Positions 42,384-51,448 of a stretch of DNA of 64,000 nt are shown here, piece after piece (the stretch's first letter is position 1; every line of letters starts with the position of its first letter). Both the position numbers and the translations under genes were made by a program. The stretch lies in assembly GCF_014648355.1 (NCBI RefSeq), contig NZ_BMQY01000001.1, positions 1,170,757-1,234,756 of the forward strand. Reading direction: 5' to 3'. The notes below the pieces were generated by a model that did no database searches, was not told the origin of the DNA, and saw only the letters and a list, made by a program, of their open reading frames with translations. The stretch is from Couchioplanes azureus. Lineage in GTDB: Bacteria; Actinomycetota; Actinomycetes; Mycobacteriales; Micromonosporaceae.

Positions 42384-43177
42384 AGCGGCAGCCAGAGGGC
42401 CTGGGTGAACACCGACGGCTCCCAGCTGCGGATCGAGGAGTGCGCCTGGCGGCACTTGTACTTCTTGCCGTCGAACGTCACCTCGTCGCCGATCTTGTAC
42501 GCCACCCCGGCCGCCCAGGCGCCCTGCGCCCCGCCCGGCGCCGAGCTGGTCGGCGCGGTGGTGGCCGGGGCGCCCGTGGTGGGCGCGGTGGTCGGCGGGG
42601 TCGTGGGCGTGGTGGACGGCGGGGCCGGCGGCGTCGTGGGAGTCGGCTTCGGCGTGTCCGACGCGCCGCCGCCCACGTTCAGGTCGACGCAGTTGTAGAA
42701 GGCGTTGCCGGTGTCGCCGATGTTCCAGACGGCGAGGACCGTCTGCCGGCCCTGGAAGTTGCTGAGGTCGACGTTGTGCGTCACGACCGCGTCCGGCTGC
42801 TGGTTGCCCCCGTCGACGGTGGCGACCTTCTTGCCACCGACGAAATACTCCCAGTTGCTGGTGCGGTGTCGCGCCGTCATGACCCAGCTGAAGCTGACGG
42901 TCTTGCCCACGGCCTTGGCGGGCCAGTTGCGGCTCTCGTCGGCGAGGACGGAGAACTGCGAGAGTCCGCCGTCGCAGGAACGCAGGCCCTTGGGTCCCTC
43001 GACGCTCTGCGGCTCGAACTGGATCGGCCCGCAGTCCTTCACCGCACCCGAGGCGCACAGCGCCTGGCGGCTCGGCGGCTCGGAGACGTATCCGTGCGCG
43101 AGCGCCGGCGAGGTGACGGCCAGTGTCGACCCCACCGCTCCCAGTGCCACCAGCGGATATGCAATGGACCTACGCAT
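42380..43177 (-). CDS. AA10 lytic polysaccharide monooxygenase with C-terminal CBM5/12
   Basis: This 265-residue secreted copper enzyme cuts crystalline chitin (or cellulose) oxidatively. The signal peptide ends ...SPALA at residue 27, so mature H28 becomes the N-terminal ligand of the histidine brace. The second ligand is H104 in MTARHRTSNWEYF, and the axial Phe is in GNAFYNCVDLNV. A Thr/Pro linker (about 177-215) leads to a small CBM5/12 chitin-binding module (about 220-265) with Trp/Tyr residues. The ribosome site is GGGGAG. It lies 89 bp downstream of a histidine kinase gene on the same strand and is coupled to a DUF305 lipoprotein. Confidence 0.95.
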   Translation of the reverse strand: MRRSIAYPLVALGAVGSTLAVTSPALAHGYVSEPPSRQALCASGAVKDCGPIQFEPQSVEGPKGLRSCDGGLSQFSVLADESRNWPAKAVGKTVSFSWVMTARHRTSNWEYFVGGKKVATVDGGNQQPDAVVTHNVDLSNFQGRQTVLAVWNIGDTGNAFYNCVDLNVGGGASDTPKPTPTTPPAPPSTTPTTPPTTAPTTGAPATTAPTSSAPGGAQGAWAAGVAYKIGDEVTFDGKKYKCRQAHSSIRSWEPSVFTQALWLPL

Positions 43178-43229
43178 GTCGGGCTCCCCACGTGTCGTCT
43201 GAGCTGATTACGGCGAGGACCGTAACGAC

Positions 43230-43251
43230 GCGTTCCATAACGGAGCCTTAA
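43230..43251 (-). promoter_or_regulatory. Possible shared control motif upstream of the LPMO
   Basis: On the minus strand this reads TTAAGG, 10 bp, GAACGC, ending about 52 bp before the LPMO ATG. The chitinase gene has the same two blocks with 9-bp spacing at a similar distance. A -10-like TACGGT follows. Confidence 0.35.
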
Positions 43252-43266
43252 AGACGCCGGAAAGGC

Positions 43267-44541
43267 TCATGAAGGCCGTGGGGGCAGCCGCATCCCGATC
43301 CGCGCCCCGCCCAGCGGGCCCCGCGAGATCTCCAGCCGGCCGCCCGCGGCCTCGGCCACCCGCCGCACGATGTCCAGGCCGAGGCCCGTGGAGCCGGCGC
43401 CGCTCACCCCGCGCCGCACGGCGGCCTCCGGGTCGGCGATGCCCGGCCCGGCGTCGTCGACGAGCAGGCCCGCCGGCGACACGGTCACCCGGAACGCGGT
43501 CCCCTCGGGGGTGTGCGCGAAGACGTTGCCCAGCAGCGAGTCCACCGCGAGGATCAGCTCGCTGCGCGGCAACGGCACGGGTACGGGATGGGCCCCGCCG
43601 ATCACCTCCCACGGCCGGGACTGGTCCTCGGCGAGCGCCGACCAGAAGGCCAGCCGGTCGGCGAGCACCTCCACCAGGTCGGACTGCTCACTGCCACGGG
43701 CCTCGACGCCGAGCCGGGCGCCCGCGATGATCGCCTCCAGCTCCTCGTCGAGCATGTCGCAGGTCTGCCGCATCCGTTCGGCGACCGGGCCGGGCGGCAT
43801 GGTCTCGGCGTCCAGCCGCAGCGCGGTCAGCGGGGTCCTCAGCCGGTGCGACAGGTCGGCGGCGAGCTCGCGCTCGGCGTCGAGCAGGCTGCGCAGGTCG
43901 GCGGCCATCCCGTTGAAGGCGGTGGCCGCGTCGCGCAGCTCGGGCGGTCCGGACGGCTCCACCCGGGCGGTCAGGTCGCCGGCGCCGAGGCGGCGGCTGG
44001 AGCCGGCGAGCTCGCGGGTCGCCCGGACCAGCCGCCCGGCGAGCCGGTCGGCGAAGAGCACGGAGCCCGCGACCAGCACCAGGGCGAGCGCGCCCAGGGC
44101 CAGCCAGGCCGGCCACACCCCCTCGGTCAGGTCCTCCTCCGGCACGAAGACCTCGATGACCACCGCCCGCCCGTCGCTGAGCACGCTGGGCTGCAGATAG
44201 ACGAGCCCGCCCGCCGCGTCCGCGGTGACCGGCCGCCGGTACTCGCCGGCCTGCGCGACCTCGGCGCCGGTCGTGTGGCTGGTGCCGACCGGCGCGATGC
44301 CGGGCAGGTGCACCGCGAGCCGCCCCGCCCCGCCGGCGACCGTGCTGGCGACCGCGCTGGTCAGCAGCTGGGGATCGGCGTCGACGGCCAGGGCCGCCAC
44401 CATCGCCGCCGCCTGCTGCCGGGCGTCGCCGATGGCCCGGTCGTGCGCGATCTTCTGAGTGGCGTAGATCAGCGGCACCAGGAAGGCCAGGGCCACCATC
44501 GAGGTGATGGCCAGCGCGAGGCGGTTCAGCTGCCATCTCAC
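43267..44541 (-). CDS. Sensor histidine kinase
   Basis: This 424-residue membrane kinase has two transmembrane helices (about residues 10-28 and 143-165) that flank an extracellular domain of about 110 residues. A HAMP linker (GDLTARVEPSG) follows, then the phosphoacceptor box DLSHRLRTPL and an HATPase_c domain with LLGNVFAHTPEG, DDAGPGIAD and STGLGLDIV. It senses an outside signal and phosphorylates the response regulator, whose stop it overlaps by 4 bp. The chitin/copper LPMO operon starts 89 bp downstream, so that operon is a candidate target or input source. Confidence 0.93.
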   Translation of the reverse strand: MRWQLNRLALAITSMVALAFLVPLIYATQKIAHDRAIGDARQQAAAMVAALAVDADPQLLTSAVASTVAGGAGRLAVHLPGIAPVGTSHTTGAEVAQAGEYRRPVTADAAGGLVYLQPSVLSDGRAVVIEVFVPEEDLTEGVWPAWLALGALALVLVAGSVLFADRLAGRLVRATRELAGSSRRLGAGDLTARVEPSGPPELRDAATAFNGMAADLRSLLDAERELAADLSHRLRTPLTALRLDAETMPPGPVAERMRQTCDMLDEELEAIIAGARLGVEARGSEQSDLVEVLADRLAFWSALAEDQSRPWEVIGGAHPVPVPLPRSELILAVDSLLGNVFAHTPEGTAFRVTVSPAGLLVDDAGPGIADPEAAVRRGVSGAGSTGLGLDIVRRVAEAAGGRLEISRGPLGGARIGMRLPPRPS

Positions 44542-45224
44542 CGCGGATCGACCATCATCACGCCGACGCCGCGTACGGTGTGCAGGAAGCGCGGCGCCGC
44601 CGCCGTCTCCCCGAGCTTGCGCCGCAGCCAGGAGATGTGCACGTCGATGGTCTGCTCCTCGCCGATCCGCGTCTGGTTCCAGACCTCGGTCAGCAGCTCG
44701 CGCCGGCTGACCACCTGCCCGACCCGCTCGGCCAGGTAGGTGAGCACGTCGAACTCGCGGCGGGTGAGCTGCAGCGGCTCCCCGCGCAGCTCGGCCCGGC
44801 GCTGCCGCGGATCGATCTCCAGCTCCCCGACGGTGATCACGCTGGGTCCGGTGTCGACCGCGGCCTGCGTACGCCGGAGCACGGCGGCGATGCGCGCCAG
44901 GATGTGCCCGCTGGAGAACGGCTTCGTCACGTAGTCGTCGGCACCGGCGCCGAGCAGGGCGATGATGTCGGCCTCGGAGCGCCGCGCGGTGGCGACGATG
45001 ACCGGCACCGCGGAGACGGTCCGCATCATCCGCAGCGCGTCGGTGCCGTCGATGTCGGGCAGCCCGAGGTCGAGGATCACGAGGTCCGGCCGGTCCTCGG
45101 TGAGGATCTTGAGCGCCTCGGTGGCCTGTCCCACCGGGCGCACGACGTGCCCGGCGTCGCTCAGTGCCCGGGTCAGCGCCGCGGTGATGTTGCGGTCGTC
45201 CTCGACCAGCAGGATCAACGCCAT
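44538..45224 (-). CDS. OmpR-family response regulator
   Basis: This 228-residue regulator has a receiver domain with acidic pocket E8/D9/D10, phosphoacceptor D52 in LVILDLGLPD, and K in the VTKPF motif. The C-terminal winged helix (about 130-225) has LTRREFDVLTYLAERVGQVVSRREL and VDVHISWLRRKLGE-type recognition helices. It pairs with the adjacent histidine kinase. The ATG at 45222-45224 is chosen because a -10-like TATGGT (45232-45237) lies exactly 7 bp upstream with no ribosome site, suggesting a leaderless mRNA. Confidence 0.94.
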   Translation of the reverse strand: MALILLVEDDRNITAALTRALSDAGHVVRPVGQATEALKILTEDRPDLVILDLGLPDIDGTDALRMMRTVSAVPVIVATARRSEADIIALLGAGADDYVTKPFSSGHILARIAAVLRRTQAAVDTGPSVITVGELEIDPRQRRAELRGEPLQLTRREFDVLTYLAERVGQVVSRRELLTEVWNQTRIGEEQTIDVHISWLRRKLGETAAAPRFLHTVRGVGVMMVDPR

Positions 45225-45231
45225 GGGCACA

Positions 45232-45237
45232 ACCATA
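45232..45237 (-). promoter_or_regulatory. -10 box of a leaderless promoter (response regulator)
   Basis: TATGGT on the minus strand, then TGTGCCC (7 bp), then the ATG. It matches the spacing seen at three other genes in this window. Confidence 0.5.
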
Positions 45238-45260
45238 GGTGCAGGTGAGACTATGGCCAC

Positions 45261-45851
45261 GTGCGATCGCCCCGAAGCTGGATGCCGCTGCTCGGCTGGT
45301 GCGCGGCCACGCTGACCAGCGTGGCGCTCGCCTCCGTGGCGATGCTGCCGGTGCTGCGCACGGCGACCGCGGACGAGGGCGCGCTCGTCTCGGTCGATCA
45401 GCTCCGCGACGCGGGGCAGCTCTCCACGCCCTCGCCCCCGGCGTCGCTCATCCCGCCGACCACCGCGCCCACCTCCCCGTCCGCCGGCCCCAGCCCGTCC
45501 CGCACCAGCCCGCCGGCACCGACCCGGACCTCCTCCCCGCCGGCGCCGCCGGCCGCGGCCGCCACGACGACCACCAACAAGGACGGCTGGACGGTCACCA
45601 CCGCCGGGGACGGCGCCCCCAGGTACGTGCGGTCGTTCCGGGTCGAGGGCGGTCAGACCGTGATCCGCGCGAGCGAGGGCGTCATCAAGCTGGTCACGGC
45701 GACGCCCAGCGACGGATTCTCGGTGGCGACGGTGCAGAACACCCCGGACAACCTCGCGGTCTACTTCAACGAGGTCAACCACAGTTTCATCGTGCACGTG
45801 GTGTGGCGCGACGACGAACCCTTCGCCGAGGTGAGCGAGATCGGCTCGTGA
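45261..45851 (+). CDS. Secreted or membrane-anchored hypothetical protein
   Basis: This 196-residue protein has an N-terminal hydrophobic helix (about residues 10-33, signal anchor), a long Pro/Ser/Thr-rich linker (about 55-105) and a small beta-rich extracellular domain (about 105-196). The domain contains YVRSFRVEGGQTVIRAS and VHVVWRDDEPFAEV. No family was recognised. It is divergent from the response regulator with 36 bp between starts, and its stop overlaps the CPBP gene start by 4 bp. A link to the two-component system or to CPBP processing is possible but unproven. Confidence 0.65.
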   Translation: MRSPRSWMPLLGWCAATLTSVALASVAMLPVLRTATADEGALVSVDQLRDAGQLSTPSPPASLIPPTTAPTSPSAGPSPSRTSPPAPTRTSSPPAPPAAAATTTTNKDGWTVTTAGDGAPRYVRSFRVEGGQTVIRASEGVIKLVTATPSDGFSVATVQNTPDNLAVYFNEVNHSFIVHVVWRDDEPFAEVSEIGS

Positions 45852-46621
45852 CGGTGACCGTCGACCGCCCGCCCGCGACCCGGCGTGAGCTGCGCTTCGA
45901 GATCGGGCTGGTGCTGCTGGTCTCGCTCGGCCAGTCGGCGGTGTACGCGGTCGTGTCCCTCGTCGCGAAGCTGACCGCCGGCAAGCCGCTGTCGCAGCAG
46001 ACCGCCACGCTCAACCCGTCGCAGTCGCCGCGGCCGTACCTCGATCTCACGTACCAGCTGCTCGGGATCTTCTTCGCCCTGGTGCCCGTCGTGCTGGCGC
46101 TGTATCTGCTGCACCGGGACCGCCGGTCGCCGGTCCGCACGCTCGGCCTGGACCTGCGGCGGCCCGGCCCGGACCTCGGCTGGGGTACGGCGCTGGCCGC
46201 CTGCATCGGGCTCCCCGGCCTGCTGCTGGTCTTCGTGGCGGCCCAGCTCGGCCTGAACGCGCGGATCGTCCCGGCGGCGCTGCAACCGGTGTGGTGGGCC
46301 GTGCCGGTGCTGATCATGGCGGCCGTGCAGAACGCGGTCCTCGAGGAAGTCGTCGTCGTCGGCTACCTGATGACCCGGCTCCGGGAGTACGGCGCCCAGC
46401 TGTGGTGGATCGTCGGGACCAGCGCGGTGCTGCGCGGGTCGTACCACCTCTACCAGGGCTTCGGGGCGTTCGTCGGCAACGCGGTGATGGGCGTGGTCTT
46501 CTCGCTGTTCTTCCTGCGCCGGGGCCGGGTGATGCCGCTGATCGTGGCGCACGCCCTGCTCGACATCGCGGCGTTCGTCGGTTACACGCTGTTGCCGAGG
46601 GAATGGCTCGACTGGCTCTGA
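45848..46621 (+). CDS. CPBP-family intramembrane metalloprotease
   Basis: This 257-residue membrane protein has about seven helices and the CPBP/ABI motifs in the C-terminal half. These are the glutamate pair in [11 protein letters not shown], the metal-site His in SYHLYQGF, and AHALLD. The family cleaves or processes membrane proteins (CAAX proteases, bacteriocin self-immunity). The first motif has Y/L where EExxxR usually has an Arg, a slight variation. The GTG start overlaps the preceding gene's stop (GTGA), so the secreted protein upstream could be a substrate or partner. Confidence 0.82.
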   Translation: MTVTVDRPPATRRELRFEIGLVLLVSLGQSAVYAVVSLVAKLTAGKPLSQQTATLNPSQSPRPYLDLTYQLLGIFFALVPVVLALYLLHRDRRSPVRTLGLDLRRPGPDLGWGTALAACIGLPGLLLVFVAAQLGLNARIVPAALQPVWWAVPVLIMAAVQNAVLEEVVVVGYLMTRLREYGAQLWWIVGTSAVLRGSYHLYQGFGAFVGNAVMGVVFSLFFLRRGRVMPLIVAHALLDIAAFVGYTLLPREWLDWL

Positions 46622-46658
46622 CGCTCAATTTTTTCCGGATCGGGTCGATCGGTACGTC

Positions 46659-48278
46659 GTGGCCTTGCTCAAGCGCTTCCGGACCGTTCTGTCCCAGATG
46701 ACCATCGCCCGGGCCCTGCGTACCGGCTTCACCGTCATCATGGTGGTGCTGGTCGTGTCGGCGGTCGTCTCGGCGATCTTCCTGCTCCAGGCGACCAACC
46801 GGGTCGGCGACCTGGCGAAGGCCGGCATGCCCGCGATGCGGATCACCGGCGAGATCGACGGCCTGATGAACAAGTACCGCAAGGAGCAGTGGGAGTACCT
46901 GGCCCTGCCCGCCGACGACGAGGAGACGCGCAAGGACACCGTCGACGGGATGGCCGAGGAGGACGCCGAGATCAAGGCCCTGATCGCGGAGTTCCGCACC
47001 CTGTCGACGAGCGGCGACACCCGCGCCGCCCTCGACTCGTTCGACACGCACTGGACGTCGTACGTCAACGCCACCTCGGGCGAGGTGACGCTCGTCGACG
47101 CCGGGAAGCTCGCCGAGGCCCGCCAGAGCTTCGACTCCGGGGCGGGCGACGAGCACTGGGACGGCCTCAAGGAGAGCCTGGCGGCGCTGCGCGACCAGCA
47201 GACCGCCGAGTCGGCCGCATCGAGCAAGGATGCCGACCGGCAGGCGGTGATCGCCTTCGCGGTCTCCGCGCTCCTGCTCGTCGCGGCCGTGGCCATGTCG
47301 CTGGCCGTGCGGCGCATGCTGACCCGGCGCATCTCCGACGGGCTCGAACAGGTCTCCGTCGCCGCCCGGGGCATCGCCCGGGGCGAGCTCGACCAGCGGA
47401 TCCGGGTCGAGGCCGACGACGAGGTGGCCGAGGTCGCCGCCGCGTTCGACGACATGGTCGCGTACCTGACCGCCAAGGCGGAGGTCTCGCAGCGGATGGC
47501 GGCCGGGGACCTCGCGGTGTCGGCCCCGCCGGCGTCGGCCGGCGACCGGCTCGGCAACGCCTTCACCGCGATGATCGACAGCCTGAACAGCTCCGTACGG
47601 CAGGTGCACCGGGCGATCACCGACCTCGACCAGGCCTCGGCCGAGCTGGGTGGCACCTCCGACGACATCCGGGCGGCCGCCATGGACGTGGTGAACAACG
47701 CCGAGCGGCAGGTCGAGCTCCTCGGCGCGGCCCAGCGCGCGGCGCACCAGACGTCCGGCTACGTCGACGAGGGCGTGGACACGGTCACGAACCTCACCCG
47801 GGTCATGCGCGACCTGGACGACAAGGCCGCCCGCATCGGCGGCATCGTGGACGCCATCACCCGCATCGCCGGCCAGACCAACCTGCTGGCGCTGAACGCC
47901 TCGATCGAGGCGGCCCGGGCGGGCACGCACGGCGCGGGTTTCGCGGTCGTCGCGAACGAGGTGCGCAACCTGGCCGAGGAGAGCGGCGAGGCGGCCAAGA
48001 CGATCGCGGCACTGGTCGGCGAGATCCAGCAGACCAGCGCGGAGGCGGTCACCGTGGTCGACGCCGAGGCGCGGGGCGCGTTCGAGCGCATCGCCGGCGG
48101 CACCGCGGAGCTGCACTCGGCGCTGGAGGCGGTCGGCTCGTTCGCGGGCGCGAACCGGGGCTCCACCGAGCGGATGGCGGCCGCGACCACGACCGCCGCG
48201 CAGTCGGTGCAGCAGCTGACGGCGACGGCGTCCGACCTGCGCGAGGTGGCGGGCCAGTTCACCGTACGCGAGGGCTGA
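46659..48278 (+). CDS. Methyl-accepting chemotaxis protein with 4HB sensor domain
   Basis: This 539-residue receptor has two transmembrane helices (about residues 22-44 and 197-217). They flank a four-helix-bundle sensor domain of about 150 residues. A HAMP domain ([19 protein letters not shown]) and a cytoplasmic signalling coiled coil follow, with tip [33 protein letters not shown]. It senses an external ligand and signals through CheA. No che genes are in the window. The GTG start lies 37 bp after the CPBP gene. Confidence 0.93.
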   Translation: MALLKRFRTVLSQMTIARALRTGFTVIMVVLVVSAVVSAIFLLQATNRVGDLAKAGMPAMRITGEIDGLMNKYRKEQWEYLALPADDEETRKDTVDGMAEEDAEIKALIAEFRTLSTSGDTRAALDSFDTHWTSYVNATSGEVTLVDAGKLAEARQSFDSGAGDEHWDGLKESLAALRDQQTAESAASSKDADRQAVIAFAVSALLLVAAVAMSLAVRRMLTRRISDGLEQVSVAARGIARGELDQRIRVEADDEVAEVAAAFDDMVAYLTAKAEVSQRMAAGDLAVSAPPASAGDRLGNAFTAMIDSLNSSVRQVHRAITDLDQASAELGGTSDDIRAAAMDVVNNAERQVELLGAAQRAAHQTSGYVDEGVDTVTNLTRVMRDLDDKAARIGGIVDAITRIAGQTNLLALNASIEAARAGTHGAGFAVVANEVRNLAEESGEAAKTIAALVGEIQQTSAEAVTVVDAEARGAFERIAGGTAELHSALEAVGSFAGANRGSTERMAAATTTAAQSVQQLTATASDLREVAGQFTVREG

Positions 48279-48334
48279 CGTCCCGCTAGCCTGGCAAAGA
48301 GGGCAATTCTCCGGGCTCGGCGGAGAGGCGTGCG

Positions 48335-48979
48335 ATGACCAACTTCCGGCCCGCGCTGGTCCACGCGCAGTCGTGGTGGTTCTCCGCCCTGCTCGCCCGG
48401 CGCCATCCCGAGCTCATGCTGCGGGAGACGCATCCCCGCGACGGCGCGTACGACTGCCTGGAGCTGCACGACGTCGCCACACCCGGCGACCGGACGGCGT
48501 ACGTCAGCCTCAACCGGGCGGGCAACCTGCAGTTCCCGCGCACCGGGGCGAACCCGTGGCCGCTGGACCGGCTGTTCACCGAGCAGCCGGAGGGACTGGT
48601 CGAGCAGGCGGAGACCGCCGCCGGGCTGCCCGCGCCGGACGGCACGCCGGAACCGACGCCCCGCACGCTGGTGTACCGGGCGATCGCGGCGCTGACCGGG
48701 ATCACGGCCAACGACCGCAAGCCGTGGGAGGTACGCGACCCGTCGCTGATCTCGAGCAGCAGGGACGACCTCTACGCCCAGTTCCCGCTGGCCGCGGAAC
48801 GGGCGCGCGAGCACCTGCTCTACGTCGTCCGGCGGGACGGCGAGACGATGGGCGCGGTGGACACCGACGGATACGCGTACGTCGGCCGGGGCTGCCACTA
48901 CCTGCCCGAGGTCTACCAACTGCACGCCCGCCACGTGTACCGCACGGTCACGGCGGTGTTCGGCGGCCTGCTCCAGTAA
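48335..48979 (+). CDS. Hypothetical protein
   Basis: This 214-residue cytoplasmic protein was not recognised. It has an N-terminal helical part (ALVHAQSWWFSALLARRHPELML), a mid region with RTAYVSLNRAGNLQFP, and a C-terminal YLPEVYQLHARHVYRTVTAVFGGLL. No signal peptide or membrane span. GGAGAGG lies about 9 bp before the ATG and a -10-like TAGCCT is near 48287, so it is a separate unit downstream of the chemoreceptor. Confidence 0.6.
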   Translation: MTNFRPALVHAQSWWFSALLARRHPELMLRETHPRDGAYDCLELHDVATPGDRTAYVSLNRAGNLQFPRTGANPWPLDRLFTEQPEGLVEQAETAAGLPAPDGTPEPTPRTLVYRAIAALTGITANDRKPWEVRDPSLISSSRDDLYAQFPLAAERAREHLLYVVRRDGETMGAVDTDGYAYVGRGCHYLPEVYQLHARHVYRTVTAVFGGLLQ

Positions 48980-49113
48980 CCGCTCGCGGCCGACCCTGAG
49001 GCGTCTCAGGGTCGGCGGTATCCGGGGCGAGCGCGGGTCGAACCCCGATGTTCGCCGCCGCCGCACTGCCTAGGTTCAGGTTCGACCCAGGAATCGAGCG
49101 GGGGGAACCGACA

Positions 49114-51354
49114 ATGAACAGGCGACCGGTCACAGTACGGCTGGCACGGTGGAGCGCCGAGCATCCCTGGCGCGCGGTGGCGCTGTGGGTGGTGTTCGTC
49201 GCGGTGTGCTTCTTCGGGGGCAACGCCGCCGGATTGCAGGAAGCCACGGCGAAGGACATGGCCGTGGGCGAGTCCGGGCGGGCCGGCGTCATCGTCGAGG
49301 AGGGCCGGTTCGCCGACGAGCCCGCCGTCGACAATGTCCTGATCACCGCCCGTTCCGGCGCGCTCGACCAGCGGGCCGCCGGCGACGCGGCCAAGGCCGC
49401 CGCGGAACGGTTGCGCACGGTGCCCGGGGTGGCGAGCGTGGGCGAGGCGATCCCCGCCCGTGACGGCTCCGCGCTGCTGGTGCCGATCACCATGGGCGGT
49501 GATCCCGAAACCGCGGCCGACCGGGTGGAGCCGCTGCGCGCGGCCACCGCGAAGGTCCAGGAGCAGTTCCCGGGCCTGCGGGTCGAGGAGGTCGGCGGGC
49601 CGTCGATCAGCAAGGCGCTCGACGACACGCTCGGCAAGGACTTCAAGCGGGCCGAGCTGCTCAGCCTGCCGGTGACCCTGGCCATCCTGATCATCGCGTT
49701 CGGCGCGCTCATCGCCGCCGGCATCCCGGTGCTGCTGGCCCTCTCCTCGGTGGCCGCCGCGATCGGCCTGTCGACGCTGGCATCGCACCTGGTGCCGGCC
49801 AACGACTCCACCTCCAGCGTCATCCTGCTGATCGGCATGGCGGTCGGCGTCGACTACTCGCTCTTCTACGTACGCCGGGAGCGGGAGGAACGCGCCAAGG
49901 GCCGGGGCCACGTGGACGCCGTGGAGATCGCCGCCGAGACCTCCGGGCATGCGGTCGTGGTCTCCGGTACGGCGGTCGTCATCGCCATGGCCGGGCTGTT
50001 CCTGGCCCAGGACGCGATCTTCTCCTCGCTGGCCGTGGGCTCCATCCTGGTCGTCGCCGTCGCGGTGATCGGCTCGCTGACCGTGCTCCCCGCCCTGCTG
50101 GCCAAGCTGGGCCGCTGGGTGGACCGGCCGCGGGTGCCGCTGCTGTGGCGCCTCGCCGCCCGGCGTACCTCGGCGGACGGCCAGGTGAAGCCCAGCCGGT
50201 TCTGGTCGCTCGTGCTGCGCCCCGCCCTGCGCTTCCCGCTGCCGACCCTGGTGGTCAGCGTCGGCGTGCTGCTCGCCCTGGCCGCGCCCGCGGTGGGGAT
50301 GCAGCTCAAGTTCCCGGGCACCGAGGACCTCCCGCGGACGACGCCCGCCATGCAGGCCTACGACCGGCTGACGGCGGCGTACCCGAGCAACGGCACCAAC
50401 CACATCGTGGCCGTGCAGGCGCCCGCCGAGCAGGCGGCCGCGGTGAAGGAGGCCCTGACCCGGCTGGCCACGAGCACCTCGGGCGACCGGCTGTTCGCCG
50501 CGCCGGAGCAGGACGGCCCGGACATCGAGGTCTCCCCGGACCGGCGCGTGACGGTGCTGTCGCTGGCCACGCCCTTCAGCTCGCGCAGCGACGAGGCGGT
50601 CGACTCGCTGCACCGGCTTCGCGACGACCTGGCTCCGGCCGCGCTGGGGACGCTCGGTGCGGACGCGGAGTACGCGGTCGGCGGCGCCGTCGCGGAGAGC
50701 GAGGACTACGCCGCCCACGTGTGGCGCAAGCTGCCCATCGTCGTGGGTTTCGTCCTGCTGCTCACCTTCCTCGTGATGGCGTGGACGTTCCGCTCGGTGG
50801 TGGTGGCCCTCACCTCGATCGTGCTGAACCTGCTCTCGGCCGGCGCGGCGTACGGCCTGCTGGTCCTGGTCTTCCAGAACACCTGGGCCGAGGGCGTCCT
50901 GGGCTTCACCTCGATGGGCGCCATCGTGACCTGGCTGCCGCTGTTCCTGTTCGTGGTGCTGTTCGGGCTGTCCATGGACTACCACGTCTTCGTGGTGAGC
51001 CGGATCCGCGAGGCGGTCCTGCGCGGCGTGCCGAACCGGGAGGCGGTCGCGGAGGGCATCACCGGCTCGGCGGGGGTGGTCACCAGCGCCGCCATCGTGA
51101 TGGTCGCGGTCTTCTCGATCTTCGCCACGCTGTCCACGATCGACATGAAGCAGCTCGGCGTGGGTCTGGCCGCGGCGATCCTGCTGGACGCGACGCTCAT
51201 CCGGGCGGTCGTGCTGCCGTCGCTGATGACGCTGCTCGGCCCGGCGAACTGGTGGGCGCCCCGCCTGCTGCGGGGACGCGGCCGGCATGTGGCGCAGGGA
51301 ACGCCGGTGGCCCGCACGGACGACCCGGAGCCGGAGCTGATCGGCGCCAAGTGA
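49114..51354 (+). CDS. MMPL-family RND transporter
   Basis: This 746-residue protein has two repeated halves, each with one helix, a large extracytoplasmic loop and five further helices. The first half has the RND/MMPL motif GVDYSLFYVRREREE and the second GLSMDYHVFVVSRIREAVLRG. MMPL pumps use the proton gradient to export lipids, polyketides or drugs. The ATG at 49114 is favoured by GGGGGGAA 6 bp before it and a -10-like TAGGTT at about 49070. No nearby lipid or drug gene indicates the substrate. Confidence 0.92.
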   Translation: MNRRPVTVRLARWSAEHPWRAVALWVVFVAVCFFGGNAAGLQEATAKDMAVGESGRAGVIVEEGRFADEPAVDNVLITARSGALDQRAAGDAAKAAAERLRTVPGVASVGEAIPARDGSALLVPITMGGDPETAADRVEPLRAATAKVQEQFPGLRVEEVGGPSISKALDDTLGKDFKRAELLSLPVTLAILIIAFGALIAAGIPVLLALSSVAAAIGLSTLASHLVPANDSTSSVILLIGMAVGVDYSLFYVRREREERAKGRGHVDAVEIAAETSGHAVVVSGTAVVIAMAGLFLAQDAIFSSLAVGSILVVAVAVIGSLTVLPALLAKLGRWVDRPRVPLLWRLAARRTSADGQVKPSRFWSLVLRPALRFPLPTLVVSVGVLLALAAPAVGMQLKFPGTEDLPRTTPAMQAYDRLTAAYPSNGTNHIVAVQAPAEQAAAVKEALTRLATSTSGDRLFAAPEQDGPDIEVSPDRRVTVLSLATPFSSRSDEAVDSLHRLRDDLAPAALGTLGADAEYAVGGAVAESEDYAAHVWRKLPIVVGFVLLLTFLVMAWTFRSVVVALTSIVLNLLSAGAAYGLLVLVFQNTWAEGVLGFTSMGAIVTWLPLFLFVVLFGLSMDYHVFVVSRIREAVLRGVPNREAVAEGITGSAGVVTSAAIVMVAVFSIFATLSTIDMKQLGVGLAAAILLDATLIRAVVLPSLMTLLGPANWWAPRLLRGRGRHVAQGTPVARTDDPEPELIGAK

Positions 51355-51363
51355 AACGGTAGC

Positions 51364-51398
51364 GAAACGGCCGGGTCCCCGCGGGGCCCGGCCGTTTC
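51364..51398. terminator. Strong terminator after the MMPL gene
   Basis: GAAACGGCCGGG (51364-51375) pairs with CCCGGCCGTTTC (51387-51398), and the inner CCCCGCGGGG extends the stem. Confidence 0.8.
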
Positions 51399-51435
51399 AC
51401 ATAACGTCACCCTGTCGTGACGCAACAACAGCGGT

Positions 51436-51441
51436 TAGCGT
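51436..51441 (+). promoter_or_regulatory. -10 box of a leaderless promoter (PycTM-like gene)
   Basis: TAGCGT lies exactly 7 bp before the ATG at 51449 and no ribosome site is present. Confidence 0.5.
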
Positions 51442-51448
51442 CGACGGC

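Noticed and set aside
42380-43177. Plain chitin-binding protein without catalysis
   Set aside because: The mature N-terminal His, second His and axial Phe of an AA10 LPMO are all present, so an active enzyme is more likely.
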